A stretch of DNA of 64,000 bases from Malus domestica (taxonomy: Eukaryota; Streptophyta; Magnoliopsida; Rosales; Rosaceae): assembly GCF_042453785.1 (NCBI RefSeq), contig NC_091674.1, forward strand, positions 25,126,001 through 25,190,000, read 5' to 3'. Below, piece by piece: positions 36,101-53,638 of the stretch. The position numbers and the translations under genes are program-made. Position 1 is the stretch's first letter, and every line of letters starts with the position of its first letter. A model generated the notes under the pieces. It made no database searches. It was given only the letters and a program-made list of their open reading frames with translations, and was not told the DNA's origin.

Positions 36101-37178
36101 TGCCTAGCAAGATTTTAAGTATGGACTTGCTTTAAAAAGAATATGCGCATTAAATTATCAATATAATAATTAAAGTAATAAAATTAGGCATATTATAACT
36201 AATTTTTTCAGCATTTAGGAAAAGAATTAACTTTATTTGTCTAAAAAAACAAAGAGTTTAAATTTTTTTAAATGCCCATATTAATTAAATTTTTGGCTTC
36301 GTCGCGGTGGGAATGTTAAATGCGGAACAAGAGAGATTTACCTGCTTGTTTTTCCTTCTCCGAGGGTGATTATTCTTGCGATTCGATCCGAACTTACAAT
36401 TGCCAGTCCTCAGATCGTACCGACAGTCTCCAGCTTCCGGCCTCAATGGGTACTGATTCCTTCTGCTACTCTCCCCAACAACCTCCTCCTCCACCTCACC
36501 GCCATTCTCATTCCCTCCTCCGCCGCCGCTGCTTCTTTCGCTCTTTTCCCTCTCTCTCTCCTTCTCATTTTCCTTTTCCTTTTCAGTCTCTCTCTCCTTC
36601 TCCTCCTCTTCTGCTTTTTCCTCCTTATCCTTCAAACTCAATTTCCGAATCCCATCAACGATGGAAGGATCGAAGTTCCGATCCTCATCGAGGAAGGCGG
36701 GGTCGAATTGCTGAATCTCATCGAGCACTGCGGGGCCGAGTGTCCCAATCCAATCAAGGATTTCAACAACGGACGGCTCAGAAGGAGACGGAACAGACGG
36801 GGGATTTTGAGCAACGCCTACGCTTTCAGAAAATTCCGAAGGGAAAGCAGGGTCCAAGTTCCGAATCTCATCAACGATGGAAGGATCGAAGTTGCGAATC
36901 TCAACGGCGGGGTCGAATTGCTGAATCTCATGGAGGAGGGCAGGGTCGCGATTCCTAATCCTATTGAGCAAGGCGGGGTTGAGTGTGTCGAGTGTCCGAA
37001 TCCAATGAAGGATTTCTTGATAGCGATCGGACGGCGCAGGAGACGGAACAGACGTCGGATTTAGCGGAACTTTGACGCCTTCAGAAAATTCCGATTTCTG
37101 TCTGGATTTGTAGTAATTATAAATTGCGACCAGCACTGAGAGTGACAACGGTAGGAGTAAACGCGCCGCTGACAACAT
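33163..37178 (-). pseudogene. CCCH zinc-finger gene D (chimeric, frameshifted)
   Basis: Exons corresponding to E: 37178-36342, 35368-35303, 34781-34680, 34527-34252, 33869-33602, 33354-33163. Exon 1 is of the A/C type (MLSAARLLLPLSLSVLVAIY, DP repeats), while exons 2-6 are of the E type, including the finger that spans exons 2 and 3 (first Cys in exon 2, then [14 protein letters not shown]). Two lesions are visible. In finger 1 the third Cys is Arg (GSNRKNNH where others have GSNCK.NH). In exon 5, two bases are missing after the finger 4 HPKTH segment, so the frame runs into a TGA within about ten codons and finger 5 is lost. A truncated four-finger protein, one finger damaged, could still be made. 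Intron 1 carries an 843-bp insertion. Confidence 0.82.
35474..36316. mobile_element. Unclassified 843-bp insertion in intron 1 of gene D
   Basis: Homology with the introns of A and C stops at GCAGATGCTAA and resumes at TAAATGCGGAACAAGAG, leaving TAA on both sides as a possible 3-bp duplication. The insert starts GAGCAACTCCAGCCCCCAA, a common plant transposon-end motif, and ends GTGGGAATGT. The left half is GC-rich and the right half very AT-rich. No matching inverted ends or transposase were found. Confidence 0.6.
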
Positions 37179-37447
37179 AGTTTTTGTACTGATGGCGGCG
37201 GCGGATGCGGCGGCCACGGTAGCTGAAACTGGGTTGCTAGGTTTTGCTGTGAACTTGCAACTAGCAACTACATTATGGAGGAAACAAACTCTCTCATATG
37301 ATCAAAATATAGTAGTTGCTAGTTTGACTGGCCAAATCAAAGTCTACTTTTTTCAGAGGCATGTTTGGATTGTTTTTAAATTCCAAAGCTGCTTATTTTC
37401 CAAAAAAAAAAAAAAAAAAAACTGCTTTAGGAAAGGTGACTTGGATG
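37179..37447 (-). promoter_or_regulatory. Leader and proximal promoter of gene D
   Basis: It holds the same GCC-rich leader and upstream block as in front of genes A and C (GTAGCTGAAACTGGGTTGCT near 37220). An A-run lies at 37402-37420. A plus-strand frame from ATG 37192 is a by-product of the repeat. Confidence 0.5.
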
Positions 37448-37661
37448 TGAAGAAGGTTAAGATTTCACCATCAAACTAATTGGCGATATGAAGAGTATCT
37501 CAATCTCTTGCTATCTATCCTCCCATCAACGTGTGACTCACTCTCAACATGCCCTCTCATGTAATGAATTTTCAAACATATCACGTGGATAACACAACGG
37601 GATGATGTAGAACGCATATGGCCATTTGACTTTACATGTGAGACATCATGTTCTGATACCA
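37448..37661 (-). mobile_element. Truncated TRIM of the 4492-4833 family
   Basis: One LTR-like repeat (37448-37549) and the interior are present, ending in a primer-site-like TGGTATCAGAAC (reverse of 37650-37661). The second repeat is missing; after TGAAAAAAT the flank of gene E begins at once. This copy is much more diverged than the one in CALS10. Confidence 0.65.
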
Positions 37662-37668
37662 TGAAAAA

Positions 37669-37963
37669 ATCCCGGCGCAGGTTTTATCGAGCGAGATCAA
37701 CAACCGAACCATTTGCGGTACTCGGGATAGGCAGCGACATCGAAATTGAAAGGATATTCTCGGCTTCAGTGTTTTCCGGTAATATGACATAGATGAGAAA
37801 TAATTTACAGGTTCCATTTCCTTTAAAATCTCACAACTATAAAGTCTGTGTCGTCCGGTGAAGAGGTTTGATACATTTCTAAGACGAAATTACCAAAAGA
37901 GAAAGATTACACATGTTTGAGTGATGCAAATCCTGTGCTCTAGGCAAGCATTTCATGCATAAC
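37669..37963. repeat. Duplicated flank downstream of CCCH gene E
   Basis: ATCCCGGCGCAGGTTTTATC and what follows are shared with 20338-20630 (after B) and about 32870-33162 (after D). It includes the likely 3' untranslated region of gene E. Confidence 0.75.
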
Positions 37964-40900
37964 TTACTGCACGGGCTGCGGCTGACTTGTAACATCGGTT
38001 CCGTTTCTGCTCCCAGACATTCCTGCCCCGTTAGTAGTTGCCAAATCACTGAAAGGAAGTTGATGATCAGGACCAGATGTAGTTGAAGATGATATATGTA
38101 ACGGGTGGTCAAATTTACAAGCTGGCCCAAATTTGCAAAGGCCATAGCGACTGTAATGTGTGCAAATGCTCTGATCCTGGATTTTGAAACAAATTGTGTG
38201 ATCAATGGCGTGCAATCATGTAATATGCGATCAAACTGTGGCTCTTAGAACAGAGGGAAGAGAACAATTAGTTAATAATATTTATGATTCGGGAACAATT
38301 GTCCTCGCATAGTAATTCATTTATTTTACCTTCACGTATCACAAAGTGAAAACCTTTCTAAGATCATATTTCGAAATTATGAACTTGTTATAAATGGCAT
38401 AGGGTGAACTTACCGGTCTCAAAGGCAGGCCCTTGTCACTAAGTGCGATTTGGGGGGCTACTGCAGTATGAGTTTTTGGATGGTGATATTTGCAATTAGA
38501 TTTAAACTTGCAATCCCCCGTTCTTAAGAAATAACTGCAGAAGGGTTGGCCAGGTCTTTCTGGGAACTCTTCAACTTGATTCTGGTGTGGATATTGCTTG
38601 TAGACGTTGATTTCAGCCAGAGAGTTGTTCATCATGTATGGCGGACGAGCAGGCATGATTCTTTCTGGTACATATGCTGGAGCCTAAAAGTTCACAACGA
38701 AAAACAATAGGGATACCAATTAACAACAAGGGACCTCACAAACTGATAGATGGCAATTAATGACTTGTGAACGCAGAGATGAACTAAATAAATTACTACA
38801 AATGTTGCAGACAGCAATTTGTCAAACTATTGGGAACTTTAAGTCCTGGTTAAAGAACAAAATTCATGGCATATTTGCACGACCAAATTATTAATTTTAC
38901 GAGCCAAAAATGAATAAAAAGAGCACGGCCAGAAAAGTATAAGAAAGTTAAACATACAATCGTGATCTCAAATTCCAGATAAAGTGTAAATTGGTATATC
39001 AAAGTGATCAACGTTATTCAAACCCGAGACTATAATATGGGAAAGTTAAATAAAAAGTACCTGATAACCATTCCATTCTGAATTTTGAGAAGAAACTACT
39101 TGAGGTGGTGGAATCATCAATGTTGAGTAAACCGGAGCCTCATTCAAAGGCCTTGGTGCAGACCATGGTGCCACTGTTGATTGTGATGCACCTTGTAATG
39201 ATGCAGGACCACCATTACCATATCCAGATGGGGGATCAGATCCTCCTGTAGTTGTAGGATCAGGGTGGTTAAACCTGCAGTTCGATGCATACTTGCAGGA
39301 GCCATTTCGCATATAGTACGGACACTCCCTCTCATCCTGTAACAAGTAAAAATAAATATTCGCGGTAACTGACAGAGACATAATAAATAGGTCCAACAAA
39401 CCAAGAAAATAAGCAAAGATAAAATCTTAAAAATCGTGAATAGATATTCATTTCTCAAAACTTAGCAAGCTAGATAGAAAGTGTATACTGGTCGAATTGG
39501 CAGGCCCAGAAAGTTAAGCTCAAGAACTGGAGCTACAGAAGGTTTCTCTCTGCTGTGGCTGTATCTGCAATTTTCCCCATACTTACATCCACCCGACCTC
39601 AAGTAATACTGCAACAAGCTCAAGTGTTATCTCATCATGAAACTGTTACTAGTCTGCCGTACACATTGCAGATAATTGGATATAAGGCACAAAGAGAAGA
39701 ATTGTTACTGACATCCGAAAGCATAATTGGAATTATTGTATAAAGGAATACAAGAATGTCATGAAAAAAGCATACAATTTAACAACCACCAACTTTCTAT
39801 AATTTAATCAAACAGATGACATGCCTCCCCATACGATATAGACAAATAAAGTTCAAAATCTCAGGATTCTGTATTAGCTACAAGATAAAAGTTTTTAGCT
39901 ATTTTATTCAGTTATTCATGCCAACCGAATTTTCAGATAAGCAGAATTAGAAAACCCCATCATAACAATGACCACTTGGATACCAAATACATGAACAAAA
40001 ACAAAATATAACGATTTGTGACACGTTGATCAAATAACTGCACTAAAAACCAGAACTTCACATATAAAATTTATGTCAATCACAACAATAATAACCTTGC
40101 ATTCCGTCTGGCTTGGATTCTCTGCCGACTCGTCCTTATCCTTGACCCTTTCCTTGGGCACCTTCAATATGAACAAGTCAAAACACCAGCAAACCAAATG
40201 TGGGAACCAATAGCAGAAATGTTATAATCATACAGCCTAAGCCAATCAGAATTCGCCATCACCATTTTTAAAACAAAATCTCATCCAAAATGTATGTAAA
40301 CAAAAAAATAAAGACGAATTTCAGCTACAGCCCTAAAAATGTAAACACATAATTGCCTTTGCTGCAGAATTGCAGCTGAAATTAACACAGGCTGGGCAAA
40401 CATAAACAAAAAGTTTCGATTTTTAAACCGAAAAAAAGGAAATAAAGAGGTATACCTGGTTGGGTTTCCTTCTAACAGGGTGATTAAACTTGCAATTGGA
40501 TCCAAACTTGCAAGACCCGGTCTTTAGATAATATGAACAGTCTTCAGCTTCCGGCCTCACTGGGTACTGATACCTTCTGTTACTTTCCTGAGTTTCCACC
40601 GCCTTCTTCTCCTCCACCCCACCGCCATCCTCCTCCCACCCCTGATTTCCTCCCCACCCTTCTCCTCCGTCACTCTGCTCGCTCTGCTCACTCTGCCTCT
40701 CATTTTTCTCTCCATTTACAATCTCAATCTCTTGCTCACCGGAACTCTTCTCTTCTTCCTCCACTCCCTCTCCACCCTCCTCTGCCTTCGAATCCACCTT
40801 CTGCAACTCACCAGCTCCTTCCTCCTCCGCCTTCAAATCCGAAGGGAAAGCAGGGTCGAAGTTCCCAATCTCATCAACGATGGAAGGATCGAAGTTCCGA

Positions 40901-41427
40901 ATCTCAAGGTCGAATTGCTGAATCTCATGGAGGATGGCAGGGTCGCGATTCCTAATCCTATTGAGCACGGCGGGGTCGAGTGTCCGAATCCAATCAAGGA
41001 TTTCAGGAACGAGATCGGACCGCGTAAGTAACGGAACAGACGTCGGATTTAGGGGAACTTCGACGCCTTCAGAAAATTCCACCTTCTGCAACTCACCAGC
41101 CCCATCCTCCGCCTTCAAATCCACCTTCTGCAACTCACCAGCTCCATCCTCCGCCTTCAAATCCACCTTCTGCAACTCACCAGCTCCATCCTCCTCCACC
41201 TTCTCTACTGAATCCAGCTTCTGCACCTCATCAGGCTCTCCATCGTCCTCCCCCTCCTCTTTCAAATCCAGTTTCTGAAGCTCGTCGAGGACCGCATGAT
41301 CGAGACCAGAGGATGCGAGAGCGGGATTGGGAGAAGAAGGCAGAAAGCCCTGGTCGGAATGAGCGTGGTTGGTGCTGGGGGTTTCGGCATCTGGGGGAAC
41401 AAGAGAGATAGCTTCAGAGATTTCCAT
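37964..41427 (-). CDS. CCCH zinc-finger gene E (five fingers, C3H43-like)
   Basis: Six exons: 41427-40456, 40161-40096, 39608-39489, 39336-39061, 38683-38414, 38176-37964. All are in frame and give 638 residues. It starts [12 protein letters not shown], with no membrane helix. All five C-x8-C-x5-C-x3-H fingers are intact: [10 protein letters not shown].. in exon 1, [10 protein letters not shown].. across exons 2 and 3, [10 protein letters not shown].. in exon 4, [10 protein letters not shown].. in exon 5 and [10 protein letters not shown].. in exon 6. The acidic N-terminal half holds a 14-residue repeat ([14 protein letters not shown]) and one block of DP repeats like those of A, C and D. The five-finger layout matches Arabidopsis C3H43/C3H67. 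Proteins of this group are nuclear or cytoplasmic nucleic-acid binders. The ATG at 41427 is the first in frame. Confidence 0.88.
41080..41207 (-). repeat. 42-bp coding minisatellite in gene E exon 1
   Basis: Units of 42 bp built on CTTCTGCAACTCACCAGC recur about three times in tandem, coding for the [12 protein letters not shown] repeat. A related unit lies near 40797-40840. Lengths are multiples of three, so copy-number changes keep the frame. Confidence 0.85.
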
Positions 41428-42778
41428 TCTCCCTCCACATTTCAAAACCCTAACTCTTCTGAGAAGAAATGAACTGACTCTCCTTGACAGAAAGGGAAAG
41501 AGACAGAAACGGGGTTGATGTGAAAACCGCTTTTTGAGGATTTTCTTGCCTTTCTGTGCACACGCAACATCATCCTTTTAGGTATTATAATATGATAAGC
41601 GTTATCTATACACTTATTTTTACTTTTAACACCTCTTATTTTTTAATGGTTAGATCGATTGAATTGATAAAGATTATTAGTAAAAAGTTAACGGGTGTGT
41701 GGGATTTGTGAATAGCAATATCCATATAATAATGGTGATTGAGACGTTTTTATTTGGAGTAATGTTAGATAAACCAACTTTTTAGATCAGATTTGTATAT
41801 TACATGATGTGTTAATTAGTAGAAAATAAACACGTTAATCGACACTTAAATAATAATTCAGTCATTAACAACCGCGTTATATGTTTTATAAAATTTGGTT
41901 TAAAAAGCTGAGCTCCCTAGTACTAACCTTTTATTTGAGAGAAGTTTAGATAGTACAAATATATTTGTATAGCGACTTCTTGTATCAATGATACAAGATT
42001 GGTGTAAGTTTTACTTTATAATCAGCACGAATTGTCACAGTATTATATCGTCATAAATTGGTATGAAACATCACAGTGATGATATATCTATTTTATATAA
42101 ATTGCTCTCCGCTTCTAAAGTATGTTAATAAAAAAAATACAAATGCACTTTCTTATATTATTGACTTAATTAGACAAATGGTTCTCGTAATTATAGGATG
42201 GTTGAAACATAGCCCATTTGATACAAAAAAAAAATTAGAATTTATACCCTTGTGGTGAAAGACCATTTGACAATTTAATCCAAAAGTGAAACTTGCGTCA
42301 GAATCCGTCAAAATAAAGGGGTAAAAATGTATTTTCGTGTCCTTAAACGAATACCTCTCCCCTCTTCTCTGTGTCTTCTGTCTCGCACTTTCTTGTTGCT
42401 CATGGTTATCCTCAATACGAAGCCAGCAACCGAACGCAAACAAAAGCAATCCCAAATTCAACTGAGAAAAAGAGGGGTAACATTGAATCAAGATGAAAAG
42501 GGAGGTTAAGAATAAGAGATGAAATCTGATAGATGTTGAAGCCGTAAAAAGATTACGGAAAATCGAAGCAATTGGATGTCCGACTCGGGCCTATATGACA
42601 TGACTGATCAATAGAAATACTCTAACACTCCACCTTTGTCATATATTCCATACATTCGGATCTATTTAGCTATAGGATGCGGGTGCACTTTAACGGGACA
42701 CTCAACGGAAATCTCAATTTTGGATTAAATTGCTAACAGTATTCACAACAAAGGTTTAAATTCTAATTTTTTATAGGC
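41428..42778. other. Gene E upstream region and intergenic DNA
   Basis: The first 100 bases or so are the likely leader and promoter of gene E. The rest is AT-rich and shows no supportable gene; a plus-strand frame near 42327 has no recognisable content. Confidence 0.45.
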
Positions 42779-43714
42779 TTATTATACAAAATGGTCTTTG
42801 ATATTTGCATGATCAATAGAAATGACCTCTGAGATTTAAAACCAATAGAAATGGTCATTGAGATTGTCTACCATCCATGATTTTGGTTCTTCTGTTAAAA
42901 ACGCTTTGGACAATTTTCAAAACTTTATAACTTAACCAAATTTGACCCATAATATATCAAAAATGAAGATAGAAAAGTGTAGAATAAGATTATACCTATT
43001 TGGAAGCCCAATGGTTGTCGGAGATGGCCGGAAAATAATTTGAAAGGTGACTGGTCCGCGGGAAAACTGAAAAATTCGCCGAAAACTGGGCAAACTTTAA
43101 ACGTTCATAACTTCTTCAATACTCAACGAAATTGAGTGATTCAAAAACGAAAATCATACTTCTTGACGCGACTAAGAGAATGGTACCTTTTTCAAAGGCT
43201 AACTCGCCGTGATTTGGTCGGACAACAGCTCAAAAGTGGCTAACCATTTTCGAGTTAGCCACTTTAGAGCAGTTTTCCGACTAAACCATGTCGAGTTAGC
43301 AGTCAAGAAAGATACCATTCTCTTCATCTCGTCGAGAAGTATGATTTTCATAATCACTCAATTTCGTTGAGTATTGAAGAAGTTATGAACGTTTAAAGTT
43401 TACCTAGTTTCTGGCGAGTTTTCCAGTTTTCCTGCGGACCATTCACCTTTCAGGCTATTTTTCAGCCATCTCCGGCAATCATTGGGCTTCCAAATAGGTA
43501 TAATCTTGTTCTACACTTTCTTATCTTCATTTTGATATATTATGGTTAAGAATCGATTGAGTTACGAAGTTTTGAAAATTGCCCAAAGAGTTTTTAACAG
43601 AATGACCAAAATCATGGATGGTGGACAATCTCATGAACCATTTCTATTGATTTTAAATCTCAATCACTATTTCTATTGATCGTGCAAATCTCAAGAACTA
43701 TTTTATATAATAAT
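42779..43714. repeat. Long inverted repeat (arms about 465 bp)
   Basis: The left arm 42779-43244 and right arm 43254-43714 are imperfect reverse complements (by eye over 80 percent), separated by a loop of about 9 bases around 43249 (AGTGGCTAAC..GTTAGCCACT). The inner three-quarters of each arm match the solo LTR region 21905-22260; shared words include GTTATGAACGTTTAAAGTTT and CTTCCAAATAGGTATAATCT. The outer ends carry words such as ATCAATAGAAAT. A transcript through it would fold into a long hairpin. Confidence 0.88.
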
Positions 43715-44546
43715 CTTTTTTTATATTATAAAAACTATCTTCTGACTACTATATAATCACAAGGGGCACATCAAATCGAATGTATGATATAAAATAAATA
43801 AATAAATTTATATTAAAAGAGCTATCTTCTGATTATCTTACACAATCATATTCTTGTTCAAAAGCGAGATGAACCTACATGTCGTTTTATTAGGGGATTT
43901 GACTGCGGCTTCTCACGGGTAGAGTAAAGATATCGTATCAAATCAATATCACATGTTGCATGACATAAGATTCTTTTTTTGACATGAAATGAAATGATCT
44001 GTTTTGGTTTCTTCAACACAGTTACCTGCATAAAAAAACTCACAGGCAATTGTGAGCGTGTGCGGGTGATCGATTGATGTTTGTATATGATTGTCGAGAA
44101 CGCACTTATATTTAGGTCAACGCAATCGATAAGTCGTGCGTAAATGAGTGCGACTGAACAACAGTCGACCATAAATACATTGTTTTTGTTTGTTTTACAG
44201 ACGATAATGTTAATGAGTTATATTGCTAAACGTTGTAATCATTTTTGTTATTAAAGAAAACTCTACTAATTTGTGTATATCTCAAGGTCTGTGAGAGTAA
44301 TCTTATAATTATATTTCTTATTTTGAATATTTTTTAGGATAATTTGCTTGCTTATATTGGTCTACATTATTGCTTGTGGAATTAATAAGTTTTCTCTAAG
44401 AACCATGAAAAAAGATACGAATGAGACATTTCATGTGATAAGAATTTAAATATTTTGAAAGGATCACATAGATTGTTAAGCTTGTCTCTTTAAGCACATA
44501 TCCAAAAAATTCTGAATATATATGATACCGATATAACGTTGTCCAA
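43715..44546. other. Intergenic DNA, no feature seen
   Basis: AT-rich sequence without a supportable gene. Short open frames on the minus strand (43858-44172, 44396-44608) have no recognisable content. Confidence 0.45.
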
Positions 44547-44555
44547 TTCAATAAA

Positions 44556-44709
44556 GGGAACTTTAACGAAAAGCTTCCGGTACTGTTCACTTTAACGAAA
44601 AACCACATTTTTACACTAAAAAGTCAATCATGTTACTATTCACTTTACTCTTTATTTTGTCCTTATCATTAAAACTCAAAGTTTTCAAGCTCTTTTCATT
44701 AGTTTTCCT
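44556..44709. mobile_element. MULE-type MITE (154 bp)
   Basis: The ends are GGGAACTTTAACGAAAAG and, on the other strand, AGGAAAACTAATGAAAAG. The 9-bp duplication TTCAATAAA is at 44547-44555 and 44710-44718. A truncated relative is in gene A at 16183-16275. Confidence 0.8.
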
Positions 44710-44768
44710 TTCAATAAAAGGACACGTTTAGCCGTACGTAATGTCCATAAAGAATTGGAGCATCAAAT

Positions 44769-44960
44769 GGAGGCAGATTCTTTGCCCTCTCCGTGCCCTC
44801 CTGTTTGTGTGGTTACGGTTAAACCATGTCAACATTTTATATTACTATTCATTCTTTTTATTGTCTCTATAAAAAAATAATATAAAATATTGACGCGACT
44901 TAACCGTAATCACACAAAATAGGAGGGCACGGAAAGTAGGAGGGCAGAGAATCTGCCTCC
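44769..44960. mobile_element. MULE-type MITE (192 bp) with long inverted ends
   Basis: It begins GGAGGCAGATTCTTTGCCCT and ends in the near reverse complement GAATCTGCCTCC. The inverted ends extend about 60 bases each, through the AGGAGGGCACGG and GGTTACGGTTAA words. The 9-bp duplication GCATCAAAT is at 44760-44768 and 44961-44969. Confidence 0.88.
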
Positions 44961-44969
44961 GCATCAAAT

Positions 44970-45601
44970 TATGAAAAGAATTCATTATGTGTTGTAGGAA
45001 TCGTAGCTTGCTTTGAGGCCACAGTCCATGAAGTCTAGTAGCAAATTTTTTTCTCCAATAATGTCTTCGTCAGAGACTGTTCATGTTATCATACATCCAA
45101 TCTCATACATGCATACACATATTGGAAAACATGAAATATTCGGAAACATCACCGATAATTGAGCTCAGAGTGCCAATGATTTATATCGAGCAAGTCTAAT
45201 AACATAATATGTTAGCAAGTCTAATAACATAACATGTTAGATTATTCGGAAACAAGGTAGGCATTAACATACTGAACATGTTATCATGGGCAGTAACTGC
45301 AAGGAGGCAAGTCTAACAAGATCCAAATGAATGAGATTAGCATCTGAAATTTCAATTAAAACAGGATTAGCATGTGATCCACCTCAGAGAAAATGTGCTT
45401 AATATCCAAGGAATTGCTCTTTGTTGAGATAAATGGATGGGCCAAATGAAGGCCCAAGGGAAATCAGAATCAATGGTGACTCTGAATTGCAATTACAGGG
45501 GAAACCCTAGCCCTCCCCTTGTCTCCTAATTTATCAATTGAAAGTGGAACAACAGATTCATTAGTCAAGTTACATGATTGCATCTGTTTTCCATTACCAA
45601 G
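44970..45601. other. REF6 3' flank
   Basis: The part near 45601 is the likely REF6 3' untranslated region. The rest shows no supportable gene. Confidence 0.45.
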
Positions 45602-52434
<6,833 letters not shown>

Positions 52435-53456
52435 TGAAACCAGCAACCAAGCAATCCGCGTGAAATTCTGAGATTTGGGTTTTGATTCAAAACCCCATTT
52501 CGGGCAGCGAATTGGGGAGCGGAAGAAGAAGGACTTCAGATTCTTGGGTGCTTCATTTGGGTTTTTTTTTCTTGGTATTTTCCTCTGTTTTTCTATATTA
52601 TTCTACAGGGGAGAGAAAGGAGAAGAAAAAAATAGTGTAAATTTGGGGCAGGGGAAGAGGCAACACTGTGTGCGTGGCTGTCAGCAGTGTGTGTGAGGGA
52701 GACATGCGAGTGGGGTTTTATTCTGGTTTTGTGCCCACTCCTCGAACTGACATTGATATTCACTATTTTTACCTTTATGCCATTTTTTCATTTTTTTTTA
52801 TTGGTTTTTTTAGTTTTTGTAATCTCTAGGATGACGTTTGTGAATTTATCGTTTGGATAATGCGAAAAAAAGAAAAAAAATATTATTCATCCACCCCATG
52901 TGTTATTGAGAACAAATTTTGGAAGGTGAATTCATTCGTGAATTACACATATAAAGTAAATTTAAGTATTTTGTGTTGATAATTTGAATGTATTGTCTGA
53001 ATTTATAAGTGTAACGGATTGTTTGTTATTGATGAGCAATTACATGAATGATTGTATATGAATTATTATAGTCACTTTCTTCATTTGTTTATTTTAAATT
53101 ATTTCGCGTTCTTAGAATTTAGGGTGCGGAGTCAAAAATTTAAGTAAGAGATTGAACCTTAATGTAAGAGCGAAGGCATGTGCCTCTGGACCTATGCTCC
53201 CAACGCCACTGTTCTAATGTAATCTAGCCTATCTAATTTTTAAGTCTTTTCTCAAATATCATTCTTGTAAAATCAAAATTAAAAAAACCATCAAATCAAA
53301 CCATAACATGTTACCCTGGTTTGAAATGCAAGGTCTTAAAGTTCGAATTTTATAAATAACAAGTTCGAAACTAATTTATTCTCTCATCCTATAAAAATTT
53401 CACAAACTGGGATGAAATGGATATGAAACTTTATTCAAATTCTATTTGTTAATTAC
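52435..53456 (-). promoter_or_regulatory. REF6 leader, promoter and upstream DNA
   Basis: Bases 52435-52740 are the likely leader and proximal promoter, with pyrimidine-rich and A/G-rich patches. Beyond about 52750 the sequence is AT-rich and shows no recognisable element. Confidence 0.4.
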
Positions 53457-53629
53457 GGGCTATGATTTTCTTCCCTCCTCTTTCCATCCTCTTCCATTCT
53501 TTCCTTTCACACTCTTTATTTTATCTTTCTCTTTCTATAAAAAATATTAATATGGTTTAACCGTGACAGTTCAAATAAAATGAGAGAAAAGGAAACGAAA
53601 AAAAAAAAAAAAAAAAGAGAAGATAATCC
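53457..53629. mobile_element. MULE-type MITE (173 bp)
   Basis: The ends are GGGCTATGATTTTCTTC and, on the other strand, GGATTATCTTCTC, an imperfect inverted repeat. The 9-bp duplication GTTAATTAC is at 53448-53456 and 53630-53638. An A-run near 53598-53616 lies inside. Confidence 0.75.
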
Positions 53630-53638
53630 GTTAATTAC

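Noticed and set aside
37178-37217. Start of gene D at 37217 giving [13 protein letters not shown].
   Set aside because: The codon there is GTG. The first ATG in frame is 37178, matching the starts of A and C.
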